Below, one piece after another: positions 50,095-60,905 of a stretch of DNA of 64,000 nt (position 1 is its first letter; each line of letters opens with the position of its first letter). Below the pieces are notes generated by a model. That model was not told where the DNA came from. It searched no databases and worked only from the letters and a program-made list of their open reading frames with translations. This DNA comes from Przewalskia tangutica (Eukaryota; Streptophyta; Magnoliopsida; Solanales; Solanaceae), in NCBI GenBank assembly GCA_029844215.1, contig JAQGDG010000275.1, positions 1 to 64,000 of the forward strand, read 5' to 3'. Position numbers and translations under genes: made by a program.

Positions 50095-51170
50095 ATGCCT
50101 CCACGTAAGGCAACCCGCCCGTAAGGGCAAGGCAGCCGAGGAGCCGCTAGCAGACACCCAGAGTTACGAGGGCTCGTGCCCGCCTATACCAGAGACGGCG
50201 AGTTCTATGACGCCGGCCCCAAAGAGACCACAGCATCCACACCCCCGCCCCACACCGGGCGGAGGAGTTAGGGTACAAGGAGACGGCCCACTATTGGCAA
50301 AGTCAGGCCCGACACGAGAGAGACCGATGCGATGCCTCAGCCTACCGGCCGCACCCATAGTGCACCCGAGGCGTATAGTTCGAGGCCGCGAGATTTCGAG
50401 TCAGAGCCTCCGTAGTTTTACTGTCGAGGCCGAGGATGATCCGCAGGAGTTCATCCGTCACCGCAGAGGATTACGCGTGATCGTGGCTTCGAGACCGAGG
50501 TCGTGATATTCGGTTCACATCGGCCGCGTGACACCGCAATGATTGGTTTGATTCATGGAGCTTTCCGGGAGAGCATGCACTCCAAAGCAGATGGGATGAG
50601 TTTTCGCAGGCTTTTCTCACACACTTCGCCTCCGCAGATGGCGAGGGCACGAGCCGATAGATTCTTGCCGCCGAGATGGGACGCACCGCCGTGGAATACA
50701 ATGTCGAGTTTGATTCTTTGGCTAGATATGTCCCAAAGATTGGTAGCAGATACGGAGGATAGGTACACCGCCACGCCACCGCTAGATGATTATATGGCCG
50801 AAGTCATGCGGGTGTTTCTTCACCGTATGGACATTACCCGCACGCAGCTCATGCACTAGATGCGAGGAGCGCAGAGACCGCCGCAGAGCGATATCGAAGC
50901 AGGTAAGGCCAAGACGGCCGTTCTTTTCGTGGTCCTCGTGGTGGGCATCGCCAGGTCCGTGATTTGCACCACACCCAATACAGAGCGCCCTACCTCATTT
51001 TCAGCCCAACAGAGCGGCCGGGGCGTGTCAGTGGCCCCAGACTTCGGATTTCCGTAGCAGGGTGCTAACTGCTCGAGGTCCGCCGGTGCCCGCTGTGGCG
51101 TATACCATTCCGAGTCAGACCGAGCTTGCTATACTTATGGCCGCAGGTCACTTTGCGAGTTTGTCCGACC
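50095..51170 (+). pseudogene. gag: C gag: capsid region and zinc-knuckle relic
   Basis: The likely start is ATG at 50095, reading MPPRKATRP before the frame breaks. The capsid region is recognisable at 50503-50859, where PPQMARARADRFL and a later DMSQRLVADTEDRYT stretch match the retrotransposon gag domain (Retrotrans_gag). It would form the particle that packages the RNA. At 51062 onward a GHFAS reading, with Cys codons in a neighbouring frame (51127-51167), corresponds to the CCHC zinc knuckle that binds RNA. At least three frame changes separate these parts. Whether they are real or consensus errors cannot be told from this sequence. Confidence 0.75.
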
Positions 51171-51329
51171 GGGCGGCGCTGGTGGTAGGCTCACCACAGT
51201 GGTCCGCTGCCGCTTCTTCATCCTCGACAGCTACTCGCCGAGGGCAAGGTACATGGATCAGGGTCGCGCAGGTCGTGGGCGCAGTCCCGCTTCTAGCGGT
51301 CCTCGTAACCGCATATATGCTTTGTCCAC

Positions 51330-51720
51330 CGACAGATCGTGAGGCCTCACCGATGTCGCCACAGTACCTTATCGCTCGGGTTTGATGTGTATGCTTTGAT
51401 AGATCCGGTTCTACTGGCCCCATATATCTCCCTCGTCGCTAGTAGGATGTGGATAGAGCCCGAGTCCATAGACCCTTTCGAGGTAGCTACGCCAGGGGTG
51501 ATCTCGGTAGCTCTACGTATATAGAGCTTGTCCCGTGACCATTCGCAATGTCGACCCAGCCGACTTGATGAGTCGAGATGATTGACTTCGACGTGATTAC
51601 GGGACGGATTGGCTAGCTTCTGCTACGCCAATGTAGACCGCAGAGAGAGTAGTACGGTTCCAGCTCGGCGAGCCGCTGTCGAGCGAGGGGAGCACAGACG
51701 CCGGTGGTAGGTTTATTTCC
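51330..51720 (+). pseudogene. C aspartic protease relic
   Basis: Around 51390-51524 a YALIDP reading (Asp codon at 51402), an apparent frame slip, then YIS and a SRMWIEPESIDPFEVATP stretch match the retropepsin region of Ty3/Gypsy pol, where the catalytic motif is D-S/T-G. The expected glycine falls in another frame. Downstream, 'gacttcgacgtgattacggg' (51586-51605) gives DFDVITG, equivalent to the DFDVILGMDW end of the domain. It would cleave the Gag-Pol polyprotein. Confidence 0.65.
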
Positions 51721-51729
51721 TACCTCAAG

Positions 51730-52620
51730 GCTGGGAAGATGGTACGCATGGGTATATCTACCATCTCGCTCGTGTTTGATAATCAAGCCGCGTACCAGAT
51801 TTTCGGGCCCAAAGAGTCACGAGTTCCCGCACGTGTTTCCATGACGACTCCCGCATCCTCCCGAGAGGAGATTGAGTTTTGTATTGACATATTGCGCACA
51901 CTCGCCTATTTCCATTCCGCCATACGTAACGGCACCCGAAGCCGAGAGAGTCAAGGATCACCAGAGATTTGCCGGAGAAGCGGTTTTATCGCACTAGTGT
52001 TTCTCCCGGGGCGCCAGATTGTTCGTGAAGAAGAAGGACGGACGCCGCATGTGTGTTGATTACAAAGCAACAAGGTGACCATTAAGAATGTATACCCCTT
52101 CCTGTGATTGATGATTTGTTCGACCACCGCAGGCGCGAGATGTTTCTCCAAGATTGATCCGTCGCTATCATCGTGTTCGTGGTCGAGAGCGGATGTCCCT
52201 AGATCGCATTCCGACCAGACGCATTACGAGTTCAGTGGTCTTTTGGTCGACCAATGCTCCGGCCAGATTCATGGATTTGATGAACCGAGTGTTCAAACCA
52301 TTTTTGGACACATTTGTGATAGTGTTCATCGATGATATCTTGGTTTATTCTCGCCAGAGCAGAGTACGCGAGTATTTGGCGATCAGGCCGACGCTTCTCC
52401 AGACTAGCAGCTGTACGCCAAGTTTTCCAAACGTGAGTTTTGCTGACTTCGCGGCGCTTTCTGGGCATATTGTCGGGCCGATGGCATTCGAGTGGATACG
52501 CCAAGATCGAGGCAGCCAGACTTGGCCTGCACCTACTACTCCGGCTGCAGGTTCGCAGCTCGGGCCTCGCAGATATTATCGCGGTTCGTGGAGAAGTTTG
52601 CTTTATCTCTCGCACCATTG
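51730..52620 (+). pseudogene. pol: C reverse transcriptase
   Basis: Copies element RNA into DNA. Motifs in order: EEIEFCIDIL near 51870-51895; FVKKKDGRRMCVDY at about 52019-52057; CFSKIDPS near 52138-52165 (catalytic Asp region); MDLMNRVFKPFLD at 52271-52309; and the active-site box FIDDILVYSR at 52325-52354. A GHIVGP reading follows near 52466. Spacing is close to that of Ty3/Gypsy RT, but the frame changes repeatedly, for example between 52065 and 52154. This is the only RT I find in the window. Confidence 0.85.
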
Positions 52621-53060
52621 ACTAGGCCGACTCGTGGCGCAAACAAGTTCCAGGACCGATGCTTGTGAGCGTGGTTTCCAGCTGTCGGAGAGATTGACGA
52701 TCGCCTCGCTCTTACTTCTTCCGCAGGTCCAGACGTTATGTCGTATTGTGACGCGCCTGCATCGGGTTGGGATGTGTGTTGACGCAGCATGGCAGGTTAT
52801 AGCATATGCATCCCGACACCAAGAAACACGAGAGGAACTACCCCACCCATGATTCGAGTCGCACCGTGATTCACGCCAAGATCCTGAGGCACTATTTGTA
52901 CGGGTTCACGTGGATATTTATACGCACTACAAGAGCCTCCAAAGATATCTTCACCAGCAGGAGCCGAACTTATGCATGCAGACGCGGGTTAGAGTTGCTT
53001 AAGGATTACGATGTTGATATCCCGCACCACCCGGAAGGCCAACGTTCAGGCGTATGCCTT
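52621..53060 (+). pseudogene. pol: C RNase H
   Basis: Degrades RNA in the RNA-DNA hybrid. QVIAYASR (52793-52816) and then KILRHYLYGF (from 52881) match the plant Ty3/Gypsy RNase H. GLELLKDYDVDIPHHPEG (52986-53039) matches the end of the domain and the link to integrase. The first two blocks are in different frames that overlap at 52806-52852, so there is a frame shift here. No second, lineage-specific RNase H was noticed. Confidence 0.8.
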
Positions 53061-53199
53061 AGTCGAGGTCGACGGGAGCCTATCGACGTGCACCAGAGAG
53101 GAGGGACATGGTTCGTGATTTGCATCGCTTAGCGAGCCTTCGTGTCCGCTTGATTGATTCTCGATAGCAGGGGTTAGAGTTCGCGAGGTTGCCGAGTCT

Positions 53200-54560
53200 T
53201 CCATCGCCGGCGAGGCGAAGAGGCAACAGCCGAGGATCCACTTTGATTCAATATCGCGATACGCCTCTTCGCGAGGGCAAGGGTCCTTTGAGGTAGCACC
53301 ACGGGTGCTAAGGTTTGAGGGCGCATCGCGTGTTCCAGATGTTTCAGACTTCGCAGCAGGTTCTGGGAAGCACACAAGGCAACATTTCATCCATCCGTGG
53401 TCGATCAAGATGTACCACGACCTTAGATCCGTATCGCGGATGGCTTGAAGAGAGACGCTGCAGAGTTCGTAGCTCGCCCGTGTTGTCGCAGCGAAGGTAG
53501 AGCACCGCAGGCCCGTGGCTTGTTACGCATTTATCGAGATCCCGACCGAAGTGGAGGTAATCAACATGGACTTTATCACGTGATTACCTCGCACTCGTGA
53601 GGAGACATGATTCTATATGGGTTATCGCCGACAGTCGACGAAATCAGCCCACTTTCTTCCCGTCCGACGACTTTTTCTACCGAGGATTATGCCGACTTTA
53701 CATCCGAGAGATCGCCGATCGCATGGAGTCCCTAGTTCGATCATATCGCATGCAGGAGCCCGCCACGCTAACTTCCGAGGTCCTTCCAGAGGGGTTTAGG
53801 ACGCAGTGAGCTCGAGCATCGCATTTCATCCACGCATGCACGGACAGCAGAGCGCACTATCCGCACTCGAGGATACGCCGCGAGCCCGTGTTATTGACTT
53901 CGCAGTAGTTGGGAGGATCATTTGCCTCAGTTGAGTTTGTGATAATAATAGCTACCACCCAAAGATTCGATGGCGCCTTATGAGGCCTTGTACGGGAGGA
54001 AGTGCAGACGCCATAGGTTGGTTCGACGGGCGAGGTGCAATAGTGGGACCAGACGGTGCAAAGCAGTGGATAAGGTGCTTATCCGAGAGCGACTATCGAT
54101 ACCGTAGTCGCATGTAAGTCGACGCAGATCATCGCCGCTTAGATCCGAGTTCGCAGATGATTGGGTTTTCCTAGCGTGTCACCCATGGCGGTGTGATGAG
54201 ATTCGGGAAGAAGGGAAACTCACCAAGGTACATCGGGCCGCTTCATTGTCCGCAGGTAGGCGGTTGCCTCACGAGCTGATCTCGCCGTCCGATCCGAGGC
54301 GACATCCGGTGTTTCACGATCTACGCCGGCGAGATGTATCGGGATCCATCTAGGGTACACCCGATCGACGGCGTCCAGTGACCGGCGGTTATCGATGAGG
54401 AGATTCCCATAGCGATAGTCGATCGTCGTTAGGCGCCCGCGACGGCGGACGTGGCTTCCACAAAGTCTTGGCGAACGAGCTCGTGAGGAGATGACGCGGG
54501 AAGCCGAGAGGACATGAGACAGAAGTATCTCACCTATTCCCCACACCTCCGTAATTCACT
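53200..54560 (+). pseudogene. pol: C integrase with C-terminal GKKGKL and VFH-type motifs
   Basis: Inserts the DNA copy into the host chromosome. The N-terminal zinc region lies around 53380-53500 (MYHDL, then a CxxC-like region, broken). The catalytic core shows HDSIWVI (53606-53626), a PTFFP stretch and LCRLYIREI (53687-53713). MAPYEALYGRKC (53970-54005) marks the end of the core. GKKGKL followed by RYIGP-like codons (54205-54240) and HPVFHDLRR (54303-54329) belong to the C-terminal part shared by chromoviruses. A chromodomain tail would lie at about 54400-54560, but the frames there are too damaged to show it. Confidence 0.78.
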
Positions 54561-54660
54561 TTCCTACTTGTAAATTTCCATTATCATTTATGCCTAAGTG
54601 TTGTTTGCGTCGCGTGGCATTTGCTAATCGCTTAAGCTTCTTCGATAATCGTTTGAGAAG

Positions 54661-54695
54661 GAACATTCGAACTAATGTTTCTAAGGAGGGGAGAA
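54661..54695 (+). promoter_or_regulatory. C inverted repeat and polypurine tract
   Basis: 'gaacattcgaactaatgttt' (54661-54680) is the diverged inverted repeat. 'aaggaggggagaa' (54683-54695) is the purine tract directly before the 3' LTR. Confidence 0.8.
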
Positions 54696-57042
54696 TTTTA
54701 TACCGCGTTTTTCCAGAGTATGTACGTAGGAATACGACGCAAAAGTTTAGCCTTAAAGATAGGCCAAGTTCAAATTTGTACACAACTCGCTAAAAGAATC
54801 GCTTTCCGACTAAACGCTTCCACAAATTCGAGAGAAAATTCCGCCATGTCATTGAGTATTTTTATGATTTTTCCGAGAGATTTAAACATTTTGATCAACG
54901 AGGGCTTACACTTGTCACCTCCAATTGGTGGACTTGACACTAATAGGGCCGATTGGGTCGCTTCTTTGTCTTCGAGTTGGTAGGATATTTTGTGTGCAAG
55001 TTGGCCAAGGACACTTGCCTAAATCCTCACCCTACACTTGCCTTGCACTTGTCTTAATCTTGGCCATTGGTTGGCCACTTCTGACCTATAAATACCCCTT
55101 AAGACGAAGAGTTCTTCATCCACAAATCTTCCAAGTCTTGAAAATCCTCCCCTCTCCCTTTGTGAGCTTTTCGTCAACACCCCTTCCCTCCTCATGAGTT
55201 TGGCCGAGGCCTAACCCCTAGCCTAGCCGAAATCTACCCCCTCCCTTGGTAGAAAAGTTGTCTTCTAGTATCGCTATAATGCCCAAAATACCCTAGCCCA
55301 AATCCCTTAGTCTTTGGTAGAAGTCAGAAGAACTTCTAAGGTTTCTCGAGCTACCGGGCGCATAACTTAGAGCTAAACCTTGCTCAAAGCGCGACTTTAT
55401 CTAGGATATTATCGCTTACCGAGGTAATAATCCTAACCCTCTTTGAATTAGAGAATACTTATCGTTGTAGTATTAGAACAAGTATTAGATACTTAGAAGA
55501 ATATCACGTAAAAGAATTGAACTATTACCACAAAGTAGGTTTTAAAAGAAGAATAATCACATCAGACTACATAGACTGCTTTCACAAGAGACTTACATAG
55601 CTCACTGTAGGGTCACCGCCTGACTTACCGTAGAATTATGAACCCTCTGCTTAGAATGACCTCGAGTAGTCTTTGATAGATATCCGTGACTATTATAGGT
55701 CGACTCAAGGCGACATATTCAACTCGTGTGGTTTTCACGAAGGTATGTGATTCTTCCTAAAGCATGATATTTTACAATATATAGTACTGCAGACGCATAC
55801 GTGTTAAGCCCGACAATACTTATGGTAATGCCTCACGCTTAAGCTCAATAATACTTATGGCAATGCTCACGCTTAAGCCCAATAACAAAGAACCAAAACA
55901 TTTTCAAAAGAATATCGATCACTTTTAATGTAAGATAAATACTTAGTTTTTTAAACAAAGCTAAGAGTTATACTAGCTTTACGGGAAGTTAGGTATAACA
56001 ACTTAAGAAAGATAAAAAGGAACCGCTTACTTGTTTGTTTATAAAAGCCTTGTATTGATTTCTAAGTGTAGTAGATTGTTTGATAAATAGACATGTTATG
56101 ATGCGCTCGTGTTAGTGTCTTGTAATGCCGTAAAGCGGTCATTCTCTTGCAGGCTTACGCCATAACCGGTAAGTCCATTGTAATCGTTATTGTATCACCT
56201 ACCCTCGATCGTTATACCGCGGCTTGCCTCGACGCGTCTATACGCCTACGCGGTCGTGAGACTATGCGAGCAGCCGTATGCTCCGTGATTGATCATTCCG
56301 GCGCTTAGCCCGACGCGGGGATTCTACGCGGTCCGCCGAGACTACGCGCGGCCTTTCGAGGCTACGCGGTCGCGGAGCTCAGCGGATGCCGGGTCGGCTG
56401 CCCCGGCGCGAGAAATATCTCACGCGGGTCCGCGTGACCCATGCGCGGCCGCGGAAGTTCAGACTAGGCACGCACGATACTACGGGCGATCGCCTTGCTT
56501 CGATCATTCGCGCCTAGAATAGACTCGCTACGCTTTCCTATCATTGTTGTTTCAGGATGGGCACTATGTGCAATTGAACCGATTGTATTTGTGAAAAGGT
56601 TTTGAATACTCGATTTCATTTAAGTACTTTATAGTTTCACATACTTGGTACCGTTGATCGACTTCTTCGGGCCGCTCATGCCGCAGGTGGCAAAGCAGTG
56701 CTAGATCCACATCCTTAGATCTTGCGCTGCGTCGTGAGCTCCATCTTCTCCGAGGCTCTACTTTTGGGTATGATCTCCCGTATTGTAGATAGTTTTGCAT
56801 ACAGTGGTATATGGGCCCCGTCCCGCCATAGTTGTTTACTTCCTAGAGGTCCAGAGTACTATTGTACAAATGGGATGAATCGCAAAACTTGAGTTATTTA
56901 TATTATGCCGAAAGGCAAGCTTTTCATCGATAAACCGTGGTCTTACTTTATAAATCAAGCTTCGCCTTGTTTTATATTCCGCGTTACTCGATGTATGACT
57001 ACTGGTGCCTCAGGCACTACCACTGCCCCGAACGTCGTGATG
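54696..57042 (+). mobile_element. C 3' LTR
   Basis: Begins 'ttttataccgcg' (5' LTR: 'tgttataccccg') and ends 'gtcgtgatg'. The TATA box is at 55087-55094. Colinear with the 5' LTR, including the 35-bp repeats at 55800-55885. Short indels dominate the differences. Confidence 0.9.
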
Positions 57043-57047
57043 TGAAT

Positions 57048-57465
57048 TTTCCTCGCAAGTTATGTAAAACGCTTTAAAAACGACTTAACCGTGTCAGGCA
57101 CAAATGCCATTCATACCAAGCCTAGGCGGGGTGACACGTGTCACCCTCCTATCGCCCAAAATAAAACATCTTCCAAAATATCCACAATGGCCAAAATCTC
57201 AAAACAAAGCTGGGCCCTACAAAACCAGAATTTCTCCCTGGGCCCCACGTGACCATTTCCAAAATAAAATTCCATAATTTCTCTAATATTCCGTGAAGTC
57301 CGAATACCAAACTGGGAATCCAATTTCCATTAACGAACCTTTTTCCTTCACAAAACCTAAACTTTTCCGTGGAAAAAAATCGCCTCTTTCTTCCTTTCCA
57401 ATCTTTCTGTCGTATTCTCGTACGTACGTCCTCGCATACATACCCTGGAACTACGGGGTATAACA
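57048..57465 (-). mobile_element. LTR B3, right part
   Basis: Completes LTR B3 after the C insertion, from 'tttcctcgcaag' to 'ggggtataaca'. It carries the G-box palindrome at 57129-57146 and a second CACGTG at 57246-57251. Satellite resumes at 57466 with CAAATGACGCC. Confidence 0.9.
57129..57146. promoter_or_regulatory. 18-bp palindrome with G-box, LTR B3
   Basis: Third identical copy of GGGTGACACGTGTCACCC. After the C insertion it is separated from its own TATA box (47251-47258) by 9.5 kb, so this copy should no longer act on that promoter at normal distance. Confidence 0.6.
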
Positions 57466-59067
57466 CAAATGACGCCTTGTATGGGCGTTGTCGTCTTGTA
57501 TGTACGAGATGCAGATGACGCCAGATGAGCGCTGTCGCTCAGATGGACGACGCAAATGACGCCAGATGCAGCGCTGTCGCCTTGTATGGATTTAGATGCA
57601 AATGACGCCAGATGAGCGCTGTCGCTTGTATGGACGATGCAAATGACGCCAGGCGGCGCGTTGTCGCTTTGTATGGATGAGATGAAAATGACGCCTTCTA
57701 CGGGCGCTGTCGCCTTGTTCGACGAGACGCAAACGACGCCAGATGGGCGCTGTCGCCTTGTATGGATGAAATGCAGATGACGCTTGTATGGGCGTTATCG
57801 CCTTGTATGGACGAAATGCAAATGACGACTTCGCGGGCGTTATAGTCTTGTATGGACGAAATGCAAATGATGCTCAGATGGGCGCGGTCGCTCAGATGGA
57901 CGAACGCAGATGACGCCAGATGGGCGTTATCGCCTCAGATGGACGCAGATGCAAATGACGCGTTGTAGGCGGGTGTTGTCGCTTTACGGACGAATGCAAA
58001 TGACGCCTTGTATGGGCGCTGTCGCTTTATGGACGATGCAACGACGCCAGACGGGCGCTGTCGCTCAGATGGACGCGATGCAGATGACGCCAGTACGGGC
58101 GCTGTCGCTTGTATGGATTTAGATGCAATGACGCCAGATGAGCGCTGTCGCCTCAGATGGACGAGATGCAAATGACGCCAGTACGGGCGCTGTCGCCTTG
58201 TATGGAAGAGATGCAGATGAAGCCTTGTACGGACGAATGCAATGACGCCATATGGGCGTATCGCCTCAGATGGACGAATGCAAATGACGCCGCGCGGGGC
58301 GTTATAGTCTTATATGGAAGAAATGCAATGATGCCTTGTACGGGCGCGGTCGCCTTGTATGGACGAATGCAATGACGCCAGATGGGCGTTGTCGCCTTGT
58401 ATGGACGAATGCAAATGGCGCCAGGGCGCGGTCGCTCAGATGGACGAGATTCAAATGACGCCAGATGGGCGCTGTCGCTCAGTATGGACGAAATTCGATG
58501 ACGCCAGTATGGGCGAGATACAATGACGCTTTGTACGGGCGTTGTCGCCTTGTATGGACGATGCAAATGACGCCAGATGGGCGCGGTCGCTTGTAGATGG
58601 ACGACGCAAATGACGCCAGATGGGCGTTGTCGCTTGTATGGACGAGACGCAAATGACGCCAGATGGGCGCTGTCGCTTGTATGGACAAGATGCAAATGAC
58701 GCCTTGTATGGGCGCGGTCGCCTTGTATGGACGATGCAAATGACGCCAGTACGGGCGCTGGCGCTTTGTTCGACGAGATGCAAATGACGCTTTACGGGCG
58801 CTGTCGCCTCAGATGGACGAAACGCAGATGACGCCAGATGGGGCGTTGTCGCCTTGTATGGACGAAATGCAATGACGCCAGTATGGGGTTGTCGCCTTGT
58901 ATGGACGAAATGCAAATGACGCTTTACGGGCGCGGTCGCCTTGTATGGACGAAATGCAAATGACGCCAGATGGGCGCTGTCGCCTCAGATGACGAGACGC
59001 AAATGACGCGCCAGATGGGCGCGGTCGCTTTATGGATGAAATGCAATGACGCCAGTATGGGCGTTGT
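57466..59067. repeat. 44-bp satellite, segment II
   Basis: About 36 monomers of the same satellite and orientation as segment I. The monomer phase continues from segment I when composite B is removed (left '...gatgcaat', right 'caaatgacgcc'). Monomers again mix the CAGAT and TTGTAT forms. Confidence 0.95.
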
Positions 59068-59969
59068 TGTCACGACACCCTCGATCGCGATCGTGCCCTA
59101 CCGCACTTACTGTAAACATCGAGAAAATCAGCGAACATACATGAAACTTATAAAATAAAAACAATAAGAATAAAACAACAAAGTTAGCCGATGTGGCTAC
59201 CTTCCCGAACGATATACATAAACGGCAGCTTGCCTCTTTTCCTTTACAAATCGACCCACAATATGTGACTACGCACTTCTAAGAGTTTTGACTTAACAAT
59301 CGTGGCGACAAGGCCCCGCTGCACTTCAATAAACATAAACGTGACAACTCCTAACACCGAGCCATCTCAACTTGTCAACCGATCCTAAGCTCATGATCCA
59401 CAATCAGTACCTAAACTCGCGGCATGAACGCAGCTTCGGCGGGGTCAAGATAACAAAAATTTAATATGGAATGTAAATAACGCATAAGAAATGATCACAA
59501 TCAGATAAAAGAATGACAAGGACAAGTATAAAAATACATACGCATCCCGCCGTGTCATTATCACTTATGAACTTAATCGCACCTTTATTATCTTTTCCAT
59601 TTCCAATAAAAGTTATAGTCACATTCTTACGCATATTATTAGAAAAGAATCATTAAGTTCATTACCATATAACTTACTTATCTTTCATAACATAGTCCGC
59701 CCATTACGAGGGACACATATACTACCCTACCAAATCGACGCGATCAAGTCAAACTAATATCAAAGCATGCCCGTGGAATCCTCCATCACCGCGATACCTA
59801 TAAGTGTAAAATATAACCACGTGACGCGCCCGCGGCCTCCTACCCCACCGCTTGCGCATACATACACAATACATATATACATATATCCCGCCTGGAATCC
59901 CACATCACCGCGATAACTATACGTAAAACATAACCACGGGTCTCACGCCCATAATATCAATCAAAGCAG

Positions 59970-60250
59970 TGGTATAACGCCTGGGCTTGCCCTCATTTAT
60001 ACTCTTACCCCGAGTAGGTGGTATAACGCCTCGGGCTTGCCCTCATTTATACTCTTACCCCGGAGAAGGTGGTATAACGCCTGGGCTTGCCCCTCATTTA
60101 TACTCTTACCCTAACTCGACCGGCCACAAACAACACATAAAGCAGTGGTACAACGCCTGGGGCTTACCCTCACTTATACTCTACCCCGAGTAGTGGTATA
60201 ACGCCTGGGCTTGCCCCTCATTTATACTCTTACCCTAACTCGACCGACCA
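59970..60250. repeat. About 50-60 bp tandem array in D-solo
   Basis: Five units with 'gtggtataacgcctgggctt' and 'gccctcatttatactcttac'. Two are separated by an extra 'aactcgaccggccacaaac' segment. It corresponds, inverted and diverged, to the array at 20485-20800 in G. Confidence 0.85.
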
Positions 60251-60487
60251 TCAAACAAGACATAAGCACTACCATGTCTTTTATAAAAATCCGGGAATTT
60301 AACCCAAGTACTACAAATAACGGAAGCATACTCGTGGAATCCCACATCACTGTCGGTACGTTCGAGTAACTTACAACAAGACAGCCGGCCCTCCAACCGA
60401 GAGTCGCGGCAACGTAATAAAACATAATACTTGCACTCACAAAGCATCACCAAGACATATAGGCAAGTTCTCAATTAACCAAGCAAA

Positions 60488-60905
60488 AGTACTTATCCGC
60501 ACAAATAGAATAAATTCTCATTTAACAAGCCAAAGTACTTATCCGCACAAATAGAATAAATTCTCATTTAACAAGCCAAAGTACTTATCCGCACAAATAG
60601 AATAAATTCTCATTTAACAAGCCAAAGTACTTATCCGCACAAATAGAATAAATTTCATTTAACAAGCCAAAGTACTTATCCGCACAAATAGAATAAATTT
60701 CATTTAACAAGCCAAAGTACTTATCCGCACAAATAGAATAAATTCTCATTTAACAAGCCAAAGTACTTATCCGCACAAATAGAATAAATTCTCATTTAAC
60801 AAGCCAAAGTACTTATCCGCACAAATAGAATAAATTCTCATTTAACAAGCCAAAGTACTTATCCGCACAAATAGAATAAATTCTCATTTAACAAGCCAAA
60901 GTATT
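60488..60905. repeat. 46-bp tandem array in D-solo, nearly uniform
   Basis: Nine to ten units of 46 bp with 'agtacttatccgcacaaata' and 'gaataaattctcatttaac'. Almost all are identical; two units lack 'ct' before 'catttaac'. The homologous array in G (20017-20310) is strongly diverged. Confidence 0.95.

Larger units (their letters stand above)
47522..57047 (+). mobile_element. Element C: full-length Ty3/Gypsy chromovirus-like retrotransposon
   Basis: Two LTRs (47527-49892, 2366 bp; 54696-57042, 2347 bp) flank a 4803-bp internal region with gag, protease, RT, RNase H and integrase in Ty3/Gypsy order. The flanks are GGAAT (47522-47526) and TGAAT (57043-57047). The empty site in B2 reads 'agccgaattttcctcg' and in B1 'agccggaattttcctcg', confirming insertion into LTR B3. 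The 3' end reads 'gtcgtgatg' where the 5' LTR has 'gtcgtgaca'. Reading frames are broken at many places. Long LTRs and a GKKGKL-type integrase end suggest the Tekay/Del lineage. Confidence 0.9.
23379..57470 (-). mobile_element. Composite element B: three LTRs and two internal regions in tandem
   Basis: Order on the + strand: LTR B1 (23384-27082), internal B1 (27083-28745 plus 37965-38417), LTR B2 (38418-42103), internal B2 (42104-44222), LTR B3 (44223-47526 plus 57048-57465). LTR lengths are 3699, 3686 and 3722 bp; internal lengths are 2116 and 2119 bp. Elements A and C are later insertions. The outer flanks are both satellite: GCAAT at 23379-23383 on the left and CAAAT at 57466-57470 on the right. 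These match a CAAAT duplication if one A was lost on the left. One duplication around a three-LTR unit fits unequal recombination between copies of one inserted element. Confidence 0.85.

Noticed and set aside
60488..60905. Possible CRISPR array from regular 46-bp units
   Set aside because: The whole unit repeats with no unique spacers, it lies in a plant LTR, and no cas gene is near.
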